This document shows positions 28,423 through 30,920 of a stretch of 30,920 bases of DNA, piece by piece. The notes below the pieces were generated by a model. It searched no databases. It had not been told where the DNA came from and saw only the letters and a program-made list of their open reading frames with translations. Both the position numbers and the translations under genes were made by a program. Each line of letters starts with the position of its first letter. The stretch's first letter is position 1. Source of the stretch: a virus; the IMG/VR virus record IMGVR_UViG_3300044678_001378, positions 1-30,920 of that record, one strand, 5' to 3'.

Positions 28423-28610
28423 TGCAAGCACAATGGATAGATTTGCTTAAAACAATTCAAGGCAAACTAAAAACATCTGGATACCAATTGCAAGAAGTTG
28501 CAACTTATTCAGAAACTAACTATAATGAAGAAATAATGAGATTGTCAGAGCATTGTGACAAAATGGTTAGAAATATAGACCTACTACTATCAGGAGAAAA
28601 AAATGCCTAA
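28422..28610 (+). CDS. 62-residue helical hypothetical protein
   Basis: Encodes MQAQWIDLLKTIQGKLKTSG and a helical end with RLSEHCDKMVRNIDLLLSGE. An upstream in-frame GTG at 28395 lies inside the previous gene; I chose the ATG at 28422 that overlaps its stop as TAATG. Probably all alpha. It overlaps the next gene by 8 bases, with AGGAGA as ribosome site for that gene. Confidence 0.6.
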   Translation: MQAQWIDLLKTIQGKLKTSGYQLQEVATYSETNYNEEIMRLSEHCDKMVRNIDLLLSGEKNA

Positions 28611-28872
28611 AGAAAAACCAATACATAAAATGGTTGAAGAAGTATTTGATAAAGATGTAACTCATGAGTTAATAGATGAATTAGTTGAGGAAAGAACTTT
28701 CATTGTCAATACCCTCAAAAAATTTGTTGAACATGATGAACTATGGGTACAACTTGTAGATAACATGGAAGCAAGAAAACAATTTTTAGTTAATCTACAA
28801 ATGTTATTCTTAAACGAAATAGAAAACTCAACACTAATTGAATTAGCAACTACTAAATGGGGTAATGACTAA
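28603..28872 (+). CDS. 89-residue acidic helical protein
   Basis: A soluble, strongly acidic, helical protein: MPKEKPIHKMVEEVFDKDV and an interior WVQLVDNMEARKQFLVNLQM stretch. Overlaps its upstream neighbour by 8 bases and ends with a TAATG overlap to the 26-residue gene. No family recognised; helical, acidic proteins of this size are often regulators or inhibitors in phages, which is only a guess. Confidence 0.65.
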   Translation: MPKEKPIHKMVEEVFDKDVTHELIDELVEERTFIVNTLKKFVEHDELWVQLVDNMEARKQFLVNLQMLFLNEIENSTLIELATTKWGND

Positions 28873-28952
28873 TGAGAATACTTATTGCTACTGGAATTAT
28901 TTTTTATTTAATTAGTTTATATTTGCAATGGATTGAAAATCCCCTGGACTAA
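28872..28952 (+). CDS. 26-residue membrane microprotein
   Basis: Encodes MRILIATGIIFYLISLYLQW with an IENPLD tail: a single membrane helix. TAATG coupling to the gene upstream supports translation. Last gene of the plus-strand string; a GC-rich CGCG-type hairpin (about 28957-28972) follows. Confidence 0.5.
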   Translation: MRILIATGIIFYLISLYLQWIENPLD

Positions 28953-29010
28953 AATCGCGCGGTGATCGCGTGCGTGCTGTTCATTAAGTTAAGAAGAATA
29001 GAATAAGGAT

Positions 29011-29048
29011 CCCCGACTTAGGGAAAATGAATTAAACCTAAGCCGAGG
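29011..29048 (-). terminator. Intrinsic terminator after the 29058 gene
   Basis: On the minus strand CCTCGGCTTAGG pairs with CCTAAGTCGGGG (two G-U pairs) and is followed by a T-rich stretch (CCTTATTCTATTCTTC). On the plus strand the two pairs become mismatches, so it acts leftward, ending the transcript from 29478. Confidence 0.6.
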
Positions 29049-29057
29049 AAGTTTTAT

Positions 29058-29255
29058 TTATTTATTTGCAGTTACGAAATCACGAATTGCAATTTCATAA
29101 GGCACATCAACATTAAACAACTCTTGCACTTTGTTTGGTGAAAGTTTTGCCAATGCTTGTTTAGCAACTTCGATTAGTGCTTTTTCTGATGTAAAATAAC
29201 CAGAACTCATTAACTTAGATTGTAAGTCACTAATCACTCTATCTGCTTTAGCCAT
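29058..29255 (-). CDS. 65-residue hypothetical protein
   Basis: A basic, helical protein: MAKADRVISDLQSKLMSSGY, a helix (SEKALIEVAKQALAKL) and an NKVQELFNVDVPYEIAIRDF stretch. It may be a small DNA- or protein-binding factor, but no motif proves it. CAAAGGAAAA precedes the ATG. Second gene of a two-gene unit with 29329; a small GGTAGT/ACTACC hairpin lies between the two. Confidence 0.6.
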   Translation of the reverse strand: MAKADRVISDLQSKLMSSGYFTSEKALIEVAKQALAKLSPNKVQELFNVDVPYEIAIRDFVTANK

Positions 29256-29328
29256 TGTTTTCCTTTGTTAGTAGGGTGGTAGTTTGTTCTCTACTACTAC
29301 CAAGATTATTTAGTTTTAGTCTACCAAT

Positions 29329-29478
29329 TTATTTGGCAGTTGTCCAGCGTTCTTTACCATTTGGTAATACTAGACGAACACGCAACGAGCCATTTGCGTT
29401 TTTTACAACTTCTTGAACAACGCCTGTGACTTTGCTCTTTTTTGTTGTAAATGATTGTCCGATTTCTAATGTCGGCAT
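29329..29478 (-). CDS. 49-residue conserved actinophage-type protein
   Basis: Encodes MPTLEIGQSFTTKKSKVTG, then a VVQEVVKNANGSLRVRLVLP strand pair and a KERWTTAK end. The pattern MPTLExGQxFTTKxSxVxGxVxEIVxN...RVRL...RWTT recurs in actinobacterial phage genomes (recalled, not searched). It looks like a compact SH3-like or OB-type barrel. GAAAGGAAG is the ribosome site 7 bases upstream. Its promoter at 29509-29537 shares the TTGTCAGACCC motif. Function unknown. Confidence 0.7.
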   Translation of the reverse strand: MPTLEIGQSFTTKKSKVTGVVQEVVKNANGSLRVRLVLPNGKERWTTAK

Positions 29479-29508
29479 AATCGCTTCCTTTCGTTTGTAG
29501 TTAATACT

Positions 29509-29537
29509 ACATTAGCACATGGGTCTGACAAGGTCAA
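29509..29537 (-). promoter_or_regulatory. Early promoter (minus strand) for the 29329 gene
   Basis: Minus strand: TTGACC (29532-29537), 17-base spacer TTGTCAGACCCATGTGC, TGC-TAATGT extended -10 (29509-29514). The CRP-like dyad C is centred 41.5 bases upstream of the -10. Confidence 0.55.
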
Positions 29538-29547
29538 GCCCTGCTCG

Positions 29548-29563
29548 TGTGATGTTGGTCACA
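29548..29563. promoter_or_regulatory. CRP/GlxR-like dyad C
   Basis: TGTGA-TGTTGG-TCACA, a perfect TGTGA-N6-TCACA dyad. It lies between divergent promoters: 41.5 bases from the -10 of the leftward one and 74.5 from the -10 of the rightward one. A diverged version of the 43-bp repeat tail (ending TGTCCGATTTGTC at 29580-29592) follows it. Confidence 0.65.
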
Positions 29564-29606
29564 AAGACTCGCGCAGCCGATGTCCGATTTGTCCCCTTTA
29601 AGATCC

Positions 29607-29635
29607 TTGACTTTGTCAGTCGAATATGATAAGTT
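29607..29635 (+). promoter_or_regulatory. Promoter giving a leaderless transcript (29642 gene)
   Basis: TTGACT (29607-29612), 17-base spacer TTGTCAGTCGAATATGA, TAAGTT (29630-29635). The ATG at 29642 is 7 bases after the -10, so the predicted +1 is the start codon itself. TGAC-TTT-GTCA forms a dyad over the -35. Confidence 0.65.
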
Positions 29636-29641
29636 AATCTT

Positions 29642-29797
29642 ATGAGTAACACATATAAAGATAGAAAAGTAGCACATGTTCAAGGACTACGCCGTAGCAA
29701 CGCCTCTGGTACACATAAAAATAAAATAAAAGATAGACAAAAACGCCTATCACATAGTAAGATATGGAAAGACTACTTAAAGGATGAAAATGAATAA
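29642..29797 (+). CDS. 51-residue basic hypothetical protein
   Basis: Encodes MSNTYKDRKVAHVQGLRRSN and a Lys/Arg-rich end (NKIKDRQKRLSHSKIWKDYL). Very basic and probably nucleic-acid binding or disordered (inference). No ribosome site lies before the ATG; the promoter puts +1 on the ATG (leaderless). It overlaps the GP88-like gene, whose ribosome site lies within its last codons. Confidence 0.6.
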   Translation: MSNTYKDRKVAHVQGLRRSNASGTHKNKIKDRQKRLSHSKIWKDYLKDENE

Positions 29798-30512
29798 GTT
29801 AAAACGCTCACACGATAGAAAAGTTACTAACCTAGTTAATAATGCTGGTAATGGTAGTTTAATTCAAAATACATTTGGTCTACCTGCTGGAAAAAATTAT
29901 TCATGCCCTAGTGCTACATCCATATGTGAGAAAGTATGTTATGCAGGAAAACTAGAAAAATTATACAAGGCAGTCAAGGCTAATCTATTGCATAATTGGG
30001 AATTACTAAAAGACGCTGATAGAATAACTATGTTCGATTTATTATCCGACATGGTAGCAGATTTCAAAAAAGACTGTGTTAAAAGAAATGCCGAAATGCT
30101 ATTTCGTATTCACTGGGATGGCGATTTCTTTAATGAGGAATACACACACGCATGGCGTTCAGTTATTGAGGAACAACCTGACATACAATTTTGGGTATAT
30201 ACAAGAGTAAAGTCTGCTGCTTTAATTCTTAAAGACATTCCTAATCTATCCTTATATTATTCTACCGATAGTGAAAATGTTGATAATGCTAAAGTGCTAT
30301 CTATTGACCATGGAATAAAATTAGCATATCTTGCAGATACATTCGCTATGGGTAAAGAGCAATTACTTAATCTAGTTAATGCCAAGGGTATTCCATGTCC
30401 TGAAAATAATAAGAAAATTCCTCTTATTGACAAAGGTGGTAGTGCATGTGTAAAATGTTCTCAATGTGTAGTTGGAAGGAATAATATATTGTTCTCTGCG
30501 ACTAAAAAATGA
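29790..30512 (+). CDS. GP88-family protein (radical-SAM-like fold?)
   Basis: A 240-residue protein of the phage gene-product-88 family: an N-terminal NKLKRSHDRKVTNL region, then a cysteine cluster SCPSATSICEKVCYAGKLEK (about residues 37-56; CxxxxxxCxxxC), a KANLLHNWELL helix, a WDGDFFNEEY block, LYYSTDSENV and a C-terminal CVKCSQC cluster (near residue 228). Known family members occur in many actinophages with unknown function. The N-terminal and C-terminal cysteine clusters resemble the iron-sulphur arrangement of radical-SAM proteins (inference). In-frame ATGs are at 29784 and 29790; I chose 29790 because AAAGG ends 6 bases before it. Confidence 0.75.
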   Translation: MNKLKRSHDRKVTNLVNNAGNGSLIQNTFGLPAGKNYSCPSATSICEKVCYAGKLEKLYKAVKANLLHNWELLKDADRITMFDLLSDMVADFKKDCVKRNAEMLFRIHWDGDFFNEEYTHAWRSVIEEQPDIQFWVYTRVKSAALILKDIPNLSLYYSTDSENVDNAKVLSIDHGIKLAYLADTFAMGKEQLLNLVNAKGIPCPENNKKIPLIDKGGSACVKCSQCVVGRNNILFSATKK

Positions 30513-30658
30513 AAATAGTATTTGCTCTAATAATGATAATCCTATTTATATTTATAGTTGTTATTCCATTATTAGGATTTATTATTGGCATTACCTCAAT
30601 TATTACTAGTGATAAAGGTCAAGATTGGGAGGGTGCTAAATACTTAGACGGAAGATAA
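30509..30658 (+). CDS. 49-residue membrane protein
   Basis: Encodes MKIVFALIMIILFIFIVVIP, then LLGFIIGITSIITS and a charged DKGQDWEGAKYLDGR tail. Two hydrophobic stretches, which could form one hairpin or one long helix. Its ATG overlaps the stop of the GP88-like gene (ATGA). Function unknown. Confidence 0.6.
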   Translation: MKIVFALIMIILFIFIVVIPLLGFIIGITSIITSDKGQDWEGAKYLDGR

Positions 30659-30691
30659 TTTTTAATCGCCCTGGATCCTTGGCGGCGCAGT

Positions 30692-30707
30692 TGTGACCAA
30701 TATCACA
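30692..30707. promoter_or_regulatory. CRP/GlxR-like dyad D
   Basis: TGTGA-CCAATA-TCACA, a perfect TGTGA-N6-TCACA dyad in the gap after the 30509 gene. Its centre is 52.5 bases upstream of the -10 of the promoter at 30729-30757, in helical step with the other dyads. Confidence 0.65.
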
Positions 30708-30728
30708 CCGATTAAGTTAAGAGGGGGC

Positions 30729-30757
30729 TTGCCCAAATCCCAGACTTATGCTATGTT
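30729..30757 (+). promoter_or_regulatory. Early promoter for the gene at 30792
   Basis: TTGCCC (30729-30734), 17-base spacer AAATCCCAGACTTATGC, TGC-TATGTT extended -10 (30752-30757). CAGAC in the spacer recalls the TGTCAGACCC of the other early promoters. Confidence 0.5.
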
Positions 30758-30791
30758 TAGATTGTAAAACCCTACTAACAAAGGAAATAAA

Positions 30792-30920
30792 ATGGCAAAA
30801 GCAATAAATGTAAAGGTAGCCAGAACTAAGGTTATCAAAGCATTAGAAGTAAAAGTAGAAGAAATGAAAAACCAACAAATGAATTATGAGTTGCTATTAA
30901 GTAAGCATGAAACAGACTAC
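30792..30920 (+). CDS. Hypothetical protein, cut by the right edge
   Basis: The first 43 codons are visible: MAKAINVKVARTKVIKALEV, then a long Lys/Glu-rich helix (KVEEMKNQQMNYELLLSKHE). A similar opening (VKVxxxKVIxALE with a following coiled coil) occurs in small actinophage proteins (recalled, not searched). AAAGGAAA 5-12 bases upstream of the ATG supports this start. It continues past the window. Confidence 0.6.
   Translation, partial: MAKAINVKVARTKVIKALEVKVEEMKNQQMNYELLLSKHETDY

Overview
This window is part of a tailed-phage genome, AT-rich and densely packed. The host is most likely an actinobacterium of the low-GC freshwater type. Four small genes support this: a DUF7455-like CDRC zinc protein, a GP88-family protein, and two small proteins (at 29329 and 26924) that resemble families common in actinophages. 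Some promoters also place the start codon at or near +1, a common arrangement in actinobacteria. The large tail proteins instead resemble those of T4-like phages of aquatic bacteria. No integrase, terminase, capsid or polymerase gene is visible, so this is a fragment of a larger genome.

Layout. (1) At 2-499 (+) lies the 3' part of a lytic-transglycosylase-like gene. (2) From 24049 down to 496 nearly everything is on the minus strand and forms a late tail-fibre and adhesin region. It contains fibre-tip and connector proteins, two glycine-rich adhesin-like proteins, a collagen-like fibre, a 1006-residue structural protein, an Mtd-N-like fibre and three tandem seven-bladed beta-propeller proteins. 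Interspersed are a holin-like gene with its own promoter and terminator, a three-gene glycosyltransferase cassette and a further glycosyltransferase. Start codons are mostly coupled to the preceding stop (ATGA, TAATG or short gaps), and many transcription units begin at a shared extended -10 motif, TGnTATAAT. (3) From 24060 to 25078 there is a divergent promoter pair, a DUF7455-like gene, a candidate structured RNA and two tiny genes. (4) From 25079 to 27118 minus-strand clusters of very small genes alternate with repeat-rich intergenic DNA. (5) From 27315 to 28952 (+) there is a string of eleven small, translationally coupled genes, several with paired CxxC motifs. (6) From 29058 to the right edge there are two small minus-strand genes, then plus-strand genes including the GP88-like protein and a gene cut by the window edge.

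The most unusual part is 26071-27310 together with 29500-30760. It holds three copies of a structured element (outer stem, 12-16 nt repeat, short hairpin, the same repeat, closing stem) whose stems keep pairing while their sequences change. It also holds five TGTGA-N6-TCAC(A/T) dyads typical of CRP/GlxR-family sites, a perfect 43-bp direct repeat, CGACACGCC iterons, and a set of early promoters that carry TTGTC right after the -35 hexamer. The divergence point near 27120-27300 is a plausible control hub and possibly a replication origin.

Functions of most small proteins are unknown. All promoter, RNA and operator calls are by eye and have no experimental or database support here.
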